Shown here: positions 44,531 to 53,574 of the stretch, one piece after another
Layout: every line of letters starts with the position of its first letter
Position numbering within the stretch: the first letter of the stretch is position 1
Assembly (NCBI GenBank): GCA_947473045.1
Contig: CANJCO010000010.1
Location: 1-64,000, forward strand
Source: Myxococcales bacterium
GTDB taxonomy: Bacteria > Myxococcota_A > Polyangia > Polyangiales > Polyangiaceae
Length of the DNA stretch: 64,000 nt
Reading direction: 5' to 3'
Program-made: the position numbers and the translations under genes
Notes under the pieces: generated by a model
Databases searched by the model: none
Told to the model about the DNA's origin: nothing
What the model saw: only the letters and a program-made list of their open reading frames with translations

Positions 44531-46126
44531 ATGAGCAAGAGCACATCCCACAGCGCGGCAGTTTCACTCGCCCACAGCAGCGTTGCCCGACGAAGCCCGG
44601 CCGCCGCGCGCCGCGGGACGGGGCCTACGCTCGTTCCCTCTGCGCGACGCAAGCACGCAGACGCCTCCCAAATTGCCTCCAAAGTGGCGCCGAACGCGCC
44701 TGCCAGCGGCGTCGTGCCGGAGCTGGCCGACGACGATCGCGCGCCTGCTTCCGACGGCGGCTTCGGCGCTGACGCGGACGCGCTCGACTTCGAGGCGGCC
44801 GCGGCCGACGCCATCCCGGCCGAGCTCGAGCCGCCCCCCGCGAGCACCTCACCGCGCGCCGAGCCTACGCGGCGTGAAGTCGAGGAAGGCGGCGGGGACT
44901 CCTCACTCGCTCGCTATTTCCGCGAGATGTCAGTGCATGCCGTGATGGGACAGCAAGAAGAGCTGTCGACTGCGGTCGAGGTCGAAGACGCCGAGATCGC
45001 CCATTGGGTCGCGCTCGTGTCACATCTGCCGGCTGCCGAGTTCATTCTTGAGTCGATCGAGCGCGATCTGCCCACAGGCGAAGAGGCCATCGAGGTTCCG
45101 CAGATTGCCGAGCTGCGGCGTCAGCTAAAAGGCCTGAAGAAGGGGGCCGAGAAGATCAGCGCCGCCCAGCAGAAGCGCTGGACGCTCACGAGTCAGCAGC
45201 TGGGCCGGGCGATTCGCCTCGCCGACAGCGATCGCCTCTGGATTCTGCACGCCGAGCAGACGGCCCGGGGTCTCATCGAGACGCGCGACTCGGAGCTCGC
45301 GGCCGCCAACGTCGAGGTCAACGCCGACCTCCCGGCTGGGCCGGTGTCGTCTCCCGCGAAGCTTCCGGCCACCCCCGCCTATCGCAAATACCTCACGGGC
45401 ATTTCGTCGGCGGCTGCGTATTCCCGAATTGCGAAAAACAAGTTCGTAAAGGCCAACCTCAGGCTCGTGGTGTCGATCGCCCGCCGCTACAACCGCGGAC
45501 GTCTGCCGCTCATCGATCTCATCCAGGAGGGCAATATCGGTCTCATGAAGGCGGTCGAGCGCTTCGACCACGCGCGCGGCTACCGGTTTTCCACCTATGC
45601 CTCGTGGTGGATCCGCCACGCGATCAGCCGAGCCCTGGCCGACAAGGGACGCGCCGTGCGCATCCCGGTGCACATGCTCGACACGCACAACCGCGTCGCG
45701 CGGGCCACGCAGTCGCTCATCGCCCGCACCGGACACGAGCCGTCTCTCGTCGAGCTCGAGGCCGAGACCGGCATTCCGCAGGAGAAGCTCGACAAAGTGC
45801 GCGGCACCTGGGCCGAGACCCCGTTTTCGCTCGATCGCCCTGTGGGCGACGAAGATGGCCGCAAGTTCATCGACTTTCTCGAAGATGACACCGCGCTGTC
45901 GCCGCACGAGACGCTCGAGCAGCAAAATTGGGGCAGCGAGGTGCGCCGGCTGCTCGGGACGCTCAGTCCGATCGAGTCGCGCATCATTCGCTGGCGCTTC
46001 GGGCTCGACGACGAGGACGAGCTCACGCTCAAGGAGATCGGCGACAAATACAACCTCTCGCGCGAGCGCATTCGGCAGCTTCAGGAGCAGGCGCTGCTCA
46101 AGATTCGCCGGCACATGCGCGACTGA
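44531..46126 (+). CDS. sigma-70 family RNA polymerase sigma factor (group 1/2)
   Basis: A 531-aa sigma factor. Residues ~1-125 are an Ala/Pro/Arg-rich extension of low complexity. Region 1.2 starts [22 protein letters not shown] (~122). Region 2 contains [12 protein letters not shown] (~308-319) and [22 protein letters not shown], the -10 recognition segment. Region 4 near the end has [33 protein letters not shown], the -35 helix-turn-helix. The [20 protein letters not shown] form resembles group 2 more than the housekeeping factor, but this is not decisive. I chose ATG 44531, which has a good ribosome-binding site, over a frame open 231 bases further upstream. Confidence 0.93.
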   Translation: MSKSTSHSAAVSLAHSSVARRSPAAARRGTGPTLVPSARRKHADASQIASKVAPNAPASGVVPELADDDRAPASDGGFGADADALDFEAAAADAIPAELEPPPASTSPRAEPTRREVEEGGGDSSLARYFREMSVHAVMGQQEELSTAVEVEDAEIAHWVALVSHLPAAEFILESIERDLPTGEEAIEVPQIAELRRQLKGLKKGAEKISAAQQKRWTLTSQQLGRAIRLADSDRLWILHAEQTARGLIETRDSELAAANVEVNADLPAGPVSSPAKLPATPAYRKYLTGISSAAAYSRIAKNKFVKANLRLVVSIARRYNRGRLPLIDLIQEGNIGLMKAVERFDHARGYRFSTYASWWIRHAISRALADKGRAVRIPVHMLDTHNRVARATQSLIARTGHEPSLVELEAETGIPQEKLDKVRGTWAETPFSLDRPVGDEDGRKFIDFLEDDTALSPHETLEQQNWGSEVRRLLGTLSPIESRIIRWRFGLDDEDELTLKEIGDKYNLSRERIRQLQEQALLKIRRHMRD

Positions 46127-46173
46127 GCGGTCGAGCTTGCTGCGCGCGGCGCGATCGCCGATCGTCCCGCGCC

Positions 46174-46785
46174 ATGAAGCTCTACTTCACGCCGACCTCT
46201 CCGTTCGTTCGAAAAGTCATGGTCTGCGCGCACGAGCGCGGACTCGCCGAGCAAGTCGAGACCGTGCTGCTGAGGCCGTCGCCCATGAAGGCCGACGCCG
46301 CGCTCTCGCGCGAAAACCCGCTCTCCAAGATCCCGGTGCTGGTCACGGGCGACGGCGAGTCCATTTATGACTCGTCAGTCATTTGTGAATACCTCGACAG
46401 CATCGGAGACGCCGCCCCACTGACGCCGGCGCGCGGTCCGGCTCGGTTTCGTACCCTGAGACTCCAAGCGCTCGCCGACGGAATCCTCGAGGCGGGAGTG
46501 TTCATGTTCTACGAGCGCACCCTCCGACCGAAGGAGCTGCAGTGGGAGGCCGGGATCGACGGACAGGCTGAAAAAGCGCGCCAGGGGCTCGACGCGCTGG
46601 AGCGTGAGGCGCCGGGGTTTTCCGAGGTCGACCTTGGTCAGGTTTGCGTCGCGGTGACGCTCGGATGGCTCGAGTTCCGGGCGCCGCTGGGCGACTTGCG
46701 GCAAGGCCGCCCGAACCTGTTCGCCTGGTACGATGCTTTCTGTCAGCGCCCATCGATGCAGGCCACCGCACCAAAACTGACCTGA
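46174..46785 (+). CDS. glutathione S-transferase family protein
   Basis: A 203-aa GST. The N-terminal thioredoxin-like domain reads MKLYFTPTSPFVRKVMVCAHE with an active Ser/Pro region, then NPLSKIPVLV (cis-Pro) and DSSVICEYLD (~66-75), the glutathione-binding Ser. The C-terminal helical domain follows. The beta-class-like sequence does not identify the substrate. It starts at ATG 46174, 47 bp after the sigma factor stop on the same strand; upstream in-frame sequence overlaps that gene and is rejected. Confidence 0.92.
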   Translation: MKLYFTPTSPFVRKVMVCAHERGLAEQVETVLLRPSPMKADAALSRENPLSKIPVLVTGDGESIYDSSVICEYLDSIGDAAPLTPARGPARFRTLRLQALADGILEAGVFMFYERTLRPKELQWEAGIDGQAEKARQGLDALEREAPGFSEVDLGQVCVAVTLGWLEFRAPLGDLRQGRPNLFAWYDAFCQRPSMQATAPKLT

Positions 46786-46788
46786 CGG

Positions 46789-48000
46789 TCACGGGCCGAG
46801 CATCGCGATGCGCTGCAGCGCGGCCGGGTGCGCGGGGCTCCTCGCAAGCGCCACCTGATACAGCGCCCGCGCGTCAGCCAGCGCGCCCATCAGACCCAGC
46901 AGATCGCCGCCGAGCACGAGCAGGTCGGCGTTGTCCGAATGCCGCGCGATCGCAGGCTCGATGACGCGCAGTCCTGCTGCGGCCTCTCCCGACGCGAACA
47001 GCAACCGGGCCAGCGCCTCGCGGCAAGCGTCCTGAAGCGGATCGAGCGCGACGGCCCGCTCCAGCGCGCCACGGGCTCCCGCGAGATCGCCCGCCCTGAG
47101 CAAGGCGAGGCCGAGGTCCGCGTGCGGCGCGGCGTGGTCTGGGTCGTCGGCAGCCAGCCCGCGCAGCAGCGCGATCGCTCGCGGCCAGTCGTCGGCGGCC
47201 ATCGCGACATCGGCCGGCTCGCGAAGGTGACCATACAGCGCGAGCCGCGCGCGCGGGCTCTGGCGAATGGCGTCGCGGTAGCGGTCGCGCAGGCGGGCCT
47301 CCTGCTCGGGAAACGCTGACGATCCGCGACCGGACAGGGAGCTTCCGTCGACGTCGCGGTGGAACGCGCAGGTCACGACGGGCACGTGCCGAAACGCGCA
47401 GGAGCGCGAGAGACGTATCCACAGGTCCCAGTCCTCGAGAACGGGAATGGTCTCATCGAACATCCCAACTTCTTCGAGGCAGGCGCGCTCGTGCAAGATA
47501 CACAGCGTTGGGATGTAGTTGGTGAGCAGCAGCTGTTCGGCGTCGTGATCCCGCGAATAGGGCACGTCGCGTGAGACCTCCGCCCAGCCGGGCCCCTCTT
47601 TGCGCTGACTGATGCGAACGGCGTCGCTGTAAGCGAGGCGCGCGCCCCCCTCGCCGAGCGCGGCAACCAGCGTAGTCAGGTGCTCGGGGAAGAACACGTC
47701 ATCGTCGTCGAGATAGGCGACGAAGCGGCCTCGGGCGAGGCGCAGTCCAGCGTTTCGTGCCGCCGCGACGCGGCCGTTGTGCCCCGTACGCACGTAGGTC
47801 ACGCGAGGGTCCGCGGTGAGCGCGGCGACCTGTGACTCCAGCGGACCGCCTCCGTCGTTGACGACGATGACTTCGAGGTCAGCCATGGTCTGGGTCAGCA
47901 CGCTTTGCACTGCACGCTGGAGCGATTCGGGGCGTTCGAACGTGGGGATGATGACGGAGACGAGCGGCGCCGCGCGCTCGGGCAGGTCGGTCGTGCGCAT
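46789..48000 (-). CDS. family 2 glycosyltransferase with TPR-like C-terminus
   Basis: A 403-aa protein. The GT2 domain (~10-240) starts VSVIIPTFERPESLQRAVQSVL, has VVNDGGG and the metal-binding YLDDDDVFF (~95-103), and the acceptor-region segment EDWDLWIRLS. The C-terminal ~150 residues are Ala/Leu-rich paired helices (AAPHADLGLALLRAGDLAGA, ADLLVLGGDLLGLMGAL) matching TPR-like repeats. It probably transfers sugar onto an envelope glycan; the TPR part may bind a partner. Its stop is three bases from the GST stop, convergent. Confidence 0.9.
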   Translation of the reverse strand: MRTTDLPERAAPLVSVIIPTFERPESLQRAVQSVLTQTMADLEVIVVNDGGGPLESQVAALTADPRVTYVRTGHNGRVAAARNAGLRLARGRFVAYLDDDDVFFPEHLTTLVAALGEGGARLAYSDAVRISQRKEGPGWAEVSRDVPYSRDHDAEQLLLTNYIPTLCILHERACLEEVGMFDETIPVLEDWDLWIRLSRSCAFRHVPVVTCAFHRDVDGSSLSGRGSSAFPEQEARLRDRYRDAIRQSPRARLALYGHLREPADVAMAADDWPRAIALLRGLAADDPDHAAPHADLGLALLRAGDLAGARGALERAVALDPLQDACREALARLLFASGEAAAGLRVIEPAIARHSDNADLLVLGGDLLGLMGALADARALYQVALARSPAHPAALQRIAMLGP

Positions 48001-48027
48001 GCCGGTCAGCTAATCATGGCGGCACGC

Positions 48028-49824
48028 TCACCGACAGTCCAGCGTCGGACACGCTCCGGAGAACGACACGGTAAAGCGCTCGCCAGGCGTGGCGTTGGCC
48101 GAGTGCGCGAGCGGCGTGGCACGAATGACCTCCGCGAGGCACGCGTCGAAGGCCGCGTGGCCCGGCGCTGCCGCCGGTGCGATGGCGTCGTAGCGACCTT
48201 CCGGCGAGAGCGCGACCGTCAGCACTTGCAGCTGGTGCTCGGGGCCCTCGTGGGCGAAGCGCGAGAAGCACGCGTCGATGTCGGCCTGATGCGTGCCGAT
48301 GCTCGTTCGAAATTTCGTCCAGTCACAGCTCGGACAGTCGCTGAAGTTCATTCCGCTGACGCGTCCCGCGGAGCCCGAGTAGCGCCTCTCATCCTGCGAC
48401 GGCGCGACCGCGGCGACCGTCGACGCCGCAGACGCTGGCGGGATCACCGCGGCGGCAACGTCGGCCGACGGCGCCGCGGGAGGCGCGGTCCGGGCGGGGG
48501 CATCCGTTACGCGCCGGCCGGCGTCGTTCGACCGCGTGTGCACCGAGATGCCGTCGTTGCTTACGTCGAGCACGAGCTCCGCGCCGCCATCGACGTGCTG
48601 CGCGCCGGCCTGCTCCTGCGCCATTTCCGCGAGGTGCGTCGCGGCGTTCGATCGCGCTGCCATCACGAACGCCGCCGCGCAAATCGCCGTCACGGCGACG
48701 ACGCCCACGACCATGGCCACGACCATCGTCGCGCAACCGCTCCCACTGCGCGACGTCGCCTGCGCCTTGGGAGCTACCCCGTGCGACGGGGGAGGAGGCA
48801 TCGCGGCGTCGCGCGGGGTGCTTACGACGACGACCGGCGTGATCGGTTGGGGACTCCCAAACAGCGTCGCTGCGTTCGCGTCGATGGGCGCCGCCCCCGG
48901 CCAGGCAGGCCCCACCTGCGGCGCTGCAGCGCGAGACACCCACGGAGCGAGCGCCGCGCGCATCTCGGTCGCCGACGCGAACCGATGCGACGGCTCCTTC
49001 GACATCGCCCGCAGAACGACCGCCGACAGATCGTGCGGTACGTCGGACCGCGTTGCGCTCACCGAGGGCGTCGGCGTCGTCGCGATCGCCACGATCACTG
49101 CGGGCACGGTCGGCCCGCGAAACGGCAATTCGCCAGTCAGCGCGTGGTACATCAGCGCGCCGACCGCGTAGATATCCGCACGCAAATCGACCGAGACTCC
49201 GCGCGTCTGCTCGGGAGACATGTAAGCCGGAGTGCCGACCATCGCGCCGCTGGCCGTCAGCTGCGCCGCGTCGGGCGCCGAGCCCTTCGCGATGCCGAAA
49301 TCGAGCACCTTTGCGACATCGTCGACGCCCGACATCGACGTCAGAAATACGTTATCGGGCTTGACGTCACGGTGAATCATCCCGGCCGCGTGGGCCGCTC
49401 CCAGCGCGTCGAGCACCTGGGCTGCGATGAGCGCGACGCGCGCAGGCGGCAGCGCGCCGGATCGCTCGATGAGCGTCCCCAGCGACTCACCTGACAGGTA
49501 TTCCATCACCAGAAAAGGCGGCTCGCCGGCGGTCCATTGGAAGTCCGTAACCGTCACGATATTGGGATGTCCCAACTTCGCCGCCGACAGCGCTTCCCGC
49601 CGGAAGCGCTCAATGTGAGCCGGATCCGACGCGAGTCGCGGGTCGAGCAGCTTCACGGCCACGCGACGTCTCAGATCTTCCTGGGTGGCCTCATAGACCG
49701 ACCCCATACCGCCGCGGCCGATGAGCCGAACGAGTCGGTACCGACCCCCGAGCAGCGCTCCCTGCTGCGGCTCGTCCGCGTCGGGTGCCACGATCATCGG
49801 CGCGCCCCGAGGCTCATCGGTCAC
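48028..49824 (-). CDS. membrane Ser/Thr kinase with AgmX/TonB-like C-terminal domain
   Basis: A 598-aa kinase. Kinase domain ~27-290: IGRGGMGSVYEA, VAVKLL, HRDVKPDN (~150-157), LDFGIAK (~171-177) and GTPAYMSPEQ. A TM helix follows at ~365-390. The extracytoplasmic part has a linker and a C-terminal module (~500-598) with CPSCDWTKFR, ADIDACFSRF and LTVALSPEGRYDAI, ending SFSGACPTLDCR. That module resembles the AgmX/TonB-type C-terminal fold. Its start overlaps the dacB stop (ATGA at 49821-49824), so it is coupled to a cell-wall enzyme gene. Confidence 0.9.
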   Translation of the reverse strand: MTDEPRGAPMIVAPDADEPQQGALLGGRYRLVRLIGRGGMGSVYEATQEDLRRRVAVKLLDPRLASDPAHIERFRREALSAAKLGHPNIVTVTDFQWTAGEPPFLVMEYLSGESLGTLIERSGALPPARVALIAAQVLDALGAAHAAGMIHRDVKPDNVFLTSMSGVDDVAKVLDFGIAKGSAPDAAQLTASGAMVGTPAYMSPEQTRGVSVDLRADIYAVGALMYHALTGELPFRGPTVPAVIVAIATTPTPSVSATRSDVPHDLSAVVLRAMSKEPSHRFASATEMRAALAPWVSRAAAPQVGPAWPGAAPIDANAATLFGSPQPITPVVVVSTPRDAAMPPPPSHGVAPKAQATSRSGSGCATMVVAMVVGVVAVTAICAAAFVMAARSNAATHLAEMAQEQAGAQHVDGGAELVLDVSNDGISVHTRSNDAGRRVTDAPARTAPPAAPSADVAAAVIPPASAASTVAAVAPSQDERRYSGSAGRVSGMNFSDCPSCDWTKFRTSIGTHQADIDACFSRFAHEGPEHQLQVLTVALSPEGRYDAIAPAAAPGHAAFDACLAEVIRATPLAHSANATPGERFTVSFSGACPTLDCR

Positions 49825-51287
49825 TCACCGTACGCGCTCTTGATGATGCGCGAGGCCAGCTTATCGGCAGCGGTGCGGGCGAGCGACGCGCGACCGGCGA
49901 CCTTGTTGATGAGGATCGAAAACGCGAGCGTAGGCTTGCCGGGCGGACCGGCGACGTAGCCCGAGAGCGCGATCACGTCATCGAGCGTGCCAGTCTTCGC
50001 GCGCAGCGATCGCCTGCCCTTGTCGCTACGAAATCGCTTGTGGAGCGTCCCGTCGACGCCGCCGATGGCCAGCTGCGCGACAAACTCGGGAGCCACCGCG
50101 GGGGTGCGGTAGGCCCAGCGCAGCAGCTGGGCGGTGCTCGTGGCCGTGACCCGGTTGGCGTCGTAGAGGCCCGATCCGTTCTTGATCACGACGCCAGCAT
50201 CATTCGCGCCGATTTGCGTCAAAAACTTCTGCACGAGGTCGGCCGAGTCCGCGCTCTTCGCCGGCTTGCCCTTCGCCTCGCCCGATATCGACTTGAACAC
50301 CATTTCAGCGTAGAAATTGTCGCTCTGCTTGCCTAGCGAATACAGGAGCGACGACAGCGGCGCCGAGCTGTGCCGCACGAGGACGGCCCCCTTCGCCGCC
50401 CCGAGCTTCACGTCGCCCGACACCTTGATACCGACCTTGTCGAGCTGCGCTTTGAGCACATATCCCGGCAGCAGCGACGGGTCTTCCACGCGGCGGGTGT
50501 AGCGCACCACACGGGCGTCCGAGCCGACCGAGCCCGAGACTTTTGCGGCCATGCGCTTGCCGCTCGCCGACAAACCAAGCACCACAGTGTCAGCACCGAC
50601 ATCGCCGGTCGCCACGGTTCCCTCCACATCGACGAAACCGGGAGGGTCAAACCACATGTGGGCAGTCTCACCCGTCGCGGCCGGACGAATCGTGAGCGTC
50701 AAGGTGTTTTCGTTGACCGCGACGGCGCTCACCGGCGCACGAAAAGAAGACCACTCCTCGGGCTTCTGCTCGAAGGCAGGCGGCGTCGACTGATCATCAT
50801 AGAACTTCTGCTCGACCAAGATGTCGCCGTCGACGCGACGCAGGCCCTGCTCGCGCAGGTCCTGAGCGAGCGCCATCAAATCGTCCGAAGATAGCGACGG
50901 GTCGCCGTAACCGCGCAGCGTCAGCGCGCTCGCCGCACCCGCCCGAATGCTGCCGCTGACCGACGTCTCGTACCGGTGATCGGCGTGAAGAATGGAAAGC
51001 GCCGCGGCCGCAGTGTAGAGCTTGGCGTTCGACGCGGGGTTTAGCGGTTCATGTTCATGATGCGACGCAAGCACGCGACCCGAGGCGATATCGACGATCG
51101 CGACGCCGACGGCAGCGTCTTTCAGGGAGGCCACGAGGCTGCTGACCGCGCTCTGCAAATCGGCGTCGTGAACCTCGGCGGCGGGTGCAGCGGCGGCGGG
51201 CGCTTGCGGCGCTGCGTCCCGTGCGATCGACAGCGACCCGATCCCGAGGGCGAACGCGGCGGCACGCATGAGCGGAGAGGGACGCAT
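49821..51287 (-). CDS. dacB: D-alanyl-D-alanine carboxypeptidase/endopeptidase (PBP4 family)
   Basis: A periplasmic class C penicillin-binding protein that trims peptidoglycan stem peptides and cleaves cross-links. The 488-aa product has a signal peptide, then SNAKLYTAAA (SxxK, nucleophilic Ser, ~85), SDNFYAEM (SxN, ~320) and RAKTGTLDDV (KTG, ~430). The large insert between SxxK and SxN is typical of PBP4. The gene is translationally coupled to the downstream kinase gene. It starts at ATG 51287, a few bases from the divergent peptide-binding lipoprotein frame. Confidence 0.94.
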   Translation of the reverse strand: MRPSPLMRAAAFALGIGSLSIARDAAPQAPAAAAPAAEVHDADLQSAVSSLVASLKDAAVGVAIVDIASGRVLASHHEHEPLNPASNAKLYTAAAALSILHADHRYETSVSGSIRAGAASALTLRGYGDPSLSSDDLMALAQDLREQGLRRVDGDILVEQKFYDDQSTPPAFEQKPEEWSSFRAPVSAVAVNENTLTLTIRPAATGETAHMWFDPPGFVDVEGTVATGDVGADTVVLGLSASGKRMAAKVSGSVGSDARVVRYTRRVEDPSLLPGYVLKAQLDKVGIKVSGDVKLGAAKGAVLVRHSSAPLSSLLYSLGKQSDNFYAEMVFKSISGEAKGKPAKSADSADLVQKFLTQIGANDAGVVIKNGSGLYDANRVTATSTAQLLRWAYRTPAVAPEFVAQLAIGGVDGTLHKRFRSDKGRRSLRAKTGTLDDVIALSGYVAGPPGKPTLAFSILINKVAGRASLARTAADKLASRIIKSAYGE

Positions 51288-51296
51288 CGCCGATCA

Positions 51297-52793
51297 ATTA
51301 CCACGACACGCGCCGGCGCCGCCAAGACGCTGATCGCGTGCGCGGCCCTTTCGCTGGCGGCGTGCAAAGGCCACAGTCGCGACGGCGACACAGCCCTCGA
51401 AGTGGTGGTCTCGTCCGACGCCGAAACCCTCGACCCGCGCTTCGTCACCGACGCGACCGGCCTGCGCATCTCGCGGCTCGTGCACGCCGGGTTGATGCGG
51501 CTTGATCCCGACACCGGGGCGCCCGTGCCCTACCTCGCGCGCGGCGTAACGACCTCGCCCGATGGACTCACCGTCACCTTCCAGCTGCGCGAGGACGTCT
51601 ATTTTCACTCCGGCGCGCCCTTGACCGCGCGCGACGTCGTCGCGACGATTCACGCGCTTCGCGATCCCCGTCTTGCGTCCCGTCACGCGCGGGTTCTTGG
51701 CGCGATCGCAGGCGCCCTCGACACCGATCCGCACACGGTCGTCGTGACCCTCTCCCGCCCGCATGCCACCACGCTGACCGACCTCGAAGTCCCGGTGCTC
51801 CGCGCCGATCAAGTGTATGATGCACCTGATCTGGGAGGTACCCTCGATGGGCTCGGTCCCTATCGCGTCGTCACGCGCGCGCGCGGCAGCGTCGAGCTCG
51901 CGCCCGCCGATCGCGGAGCCTTGCCGCGACCGGCGCACGCCGTTCGGGTGCGCTCGCTGCGCGACGAGAACGCCAGGGCGCTGCGACTGCTCACGGGCAG
52001 CAGCGACGTGGCCATCAACGCGCTGTCCCCCGCGCTGCTCCCGTCGCTCGAAGCGCAGGGGCTGCGGGTGGCCTCGCGACCGGGCCTCAGCGTGAACTAC
52101 GTCGTGATGCGCCTCGATCGCGGCCCCTTCGCGAGCCTCGCCGCGAGGCAGGCGCTCGACGCGTCGATCGATCGCGAATCCATCGTGAAGCACCTGCTTT
52201 CAGGGCGCGCGCAGATCGCCCGCGGCCTGCTGTCACCTTCGCACTGGGCAGCGGCCGGCGGCGAGCCCCCCGCCGCGTTCGACCTCGCGAGGGCGAGGGC
52301 GCTGCTCGGAGGCGCACACCTGCGCGCGACGCTGCTGTGCGGCACCGACAGGCTCCGCGTCGACGTGGCCCGCTCGATCGCGCAGGACGCGGCGGGCGCC
52401 GGGCTCGATCTCGAAATCGTCCCGCTCGAACTCGGGGCGCTGCTCGCGCGCCTGGCCGCGGGCGACTTCGACGCCGCGACGCTTCAGCTTCCGGAGCTCG
52501 TGGAGCCGAATACGCTGCGGGTTTTCTTGCATAGTACATCGATTCCGCCCCAGGGCTCCAACCGTGGCCGCGTTCGCGATCAGGCGCTCGACGAGCTGCT
52601 CGACGACGGCGAGGCCACCGGCGACCGGAGTCGTCGCGCGGCGATTTACGCGAAGCTCGAGGCGCGCATTCGCCAGCAGGCGTTTGTGCTTCCGCTCTGG
52701 CACGAAGACCAGATCGCCGTGACGGGGCCGCGGGCTGCAGGCTTTCAAACGAGCGCGGAAGGTCGCTGGTTGGGCCTCGCAGCCCTGCCTTGA
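51297..52793 (+). CDS. ABC transporter substrate-binding lipoprotein, peptide (DppA/OppA) type
   Basis: An SBP family 5 protein that should bind oligopeptides or similar solutes. Family parts: SSDAETLDPRFVTDATG, SPDGLTVTFQLREDVYFHSG (~80-100), LGPYRVV, QALDASIDRESIVKHLLSG and FVLPLWHEDQIAVTGP at the end. A short signal peptide ends LSLAAC, a good lipobox. No ATG, GTG or TTG lies between the dacB start region and the signal peptide. The coordinate given uses ATT at 51297, about 15 bases after GGAGAGGG, so the start is tentative; the nearest upstream in-frame GTG is inside antisense dacB. No permease or ATPase genes are adjacent. Confidence 0.85.
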   Translation: MTTTRAGAAKTLIACAALSLAACKGHSRDGDTALEVVVSSDAETLDPRFVTDATGLRISRLVHAGLMRLDPDTGAPVPYLARGVTTSPDGLTVTFQLREDVYFHSGAPLTARDVVATIHALRDPRLASRHARVLGAIAGALDTDPHTVVVTLSRPHATTLTDLEVPVLRADQVYDAPDLGGTLDGLGPYRVVTRARGSVELAPADRGALPRPAHAVRVRSLRDENARALRLLTGSSDVAINALSPALLPSLEAQGLRVASRPGLSVNYVVMRLDRGPFASLAARQALDASIDRESIVKHLLSGRAQIARGLLSPSHWAAAGGEPPAAFDLARARALLGGAHLRATLLCGTDRLRVDVARSIAQDAAGAGLDLEIVPLELGALLARLAAGDFDAATLQLPELVEPNTLRVFLHSTSIPPQGSNRGRVRDQALDELLDDGEATGDRSRRAAIYAKLEARIRQQAFVLPLWHEDQIAVTGPRAAGFQTSAEGRWLGLAALP

Positions 52794-52812
52794 GTGCGAT
52801 AGGAGTCGGCGC

Positions 52813-53571
52813 GTGAAGATCATCACGTGGAACATCAACGGTGCGCGGGCGCGAGAGGCGCAAATCCTCTCGCTGATCGAGCAGCAGTCGCCGGACGTGC
52901 TGTGTTTGCAGGAGGTCAAGGCCTCGCGCGAGCAGCTGCCCACCAGCCTGTACGGCCTCGGCGCCCTGCCCGACTACCACGCCTGCTGGCACGGCAACCC
53001 GGGATACTCCGGAGTCGCGCTCCTGATGAAGAAGTCCCGCTTTGACGCGCCGGTCTTCACGCACCCTGCGTTCGACATGGAAACGCGCATCGTCACCGCG
53101 GCGAGCGGCACGACCACATTCGCGAGCGTGTATGCGCCCAACGGCGGCAAGGACTACGTCGCCAAAATCGCCTTCTTCAAGGCGATGGTCTCCTACGTCG
53201 CCGAGCTCGCCGCGCAGGGCCAGCGCCTCGTGCTTTCGGGCGACATCAACATCGCGCTCACCGAGCGCGACGTTCACCCCAGTCAGCGCAAACCCGACGT
53301 GATCGGCCAGCGCGAAGAGGAGCGGGTGCTGTTTCGGGAGCTGCTCGAAGGCGGCAGGCTCGTCGACCTCGGAAGGCAGCTCGCGCCCGAAGACGACCGG
53401 CTATTTTCGTGGTGGCCCTACTGGCGCGCGGCCAAGGCGCGCAACCTGGGGTGGCGCATCGACTACGTGCTGGCGAGCGAGGCGATCGCCGGCGGGGCAA
53501 AATCGGGCTCGATTCTGCGTGAGTTCGGCGCCAGCGACCACGCGCCGGTCGTGGTGGACCTTGATTTTTAG
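52813..53571 (+). CDS. xthA: exodeoxyribonuclease III
   Basis: ExoIII acts as AP endonuclease and 3'-5' exonuclease in base-excision repair. The 252-aa product contains ITWNINGARA (~4-13), LQEVKA (~36-41; metal-binding Glu), YAPNGG, GDINIALTERDVHP (~143-156) and GASDHAPVVVDL at the end (catalytic Asp-His). Start is GTG 52813, preceded by GATAGGAG. It follows the peptide-binding lipoprotein by 19 bp and precedes the YfhO-like gene by three bp, so it is inside a transcription unit. Confidence 0.96.
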   Translation: MKIITWNINGARAREAQILSLIEQQSPDVLCLQEVKASREQLPTSLYGLGALPDYHACWHGNPGYSGVALLMKKSRFDAPVFTHPAFDMETRIVTAASGTTTFASVYAPNGGKDYVAKIAFFKAMVSYVAELAAQGQRLVLSGDINIALTERDVHPSQRKPDVIGQREEERVLFRELLEGGRLVDLGRQLAPEDDRLFSWWPYWRAAKARNLGWRIDYVLASEAIAGGAKSGSILREFGASDHAPVVVDLDF

Positions 53572-53574
53572 GGC

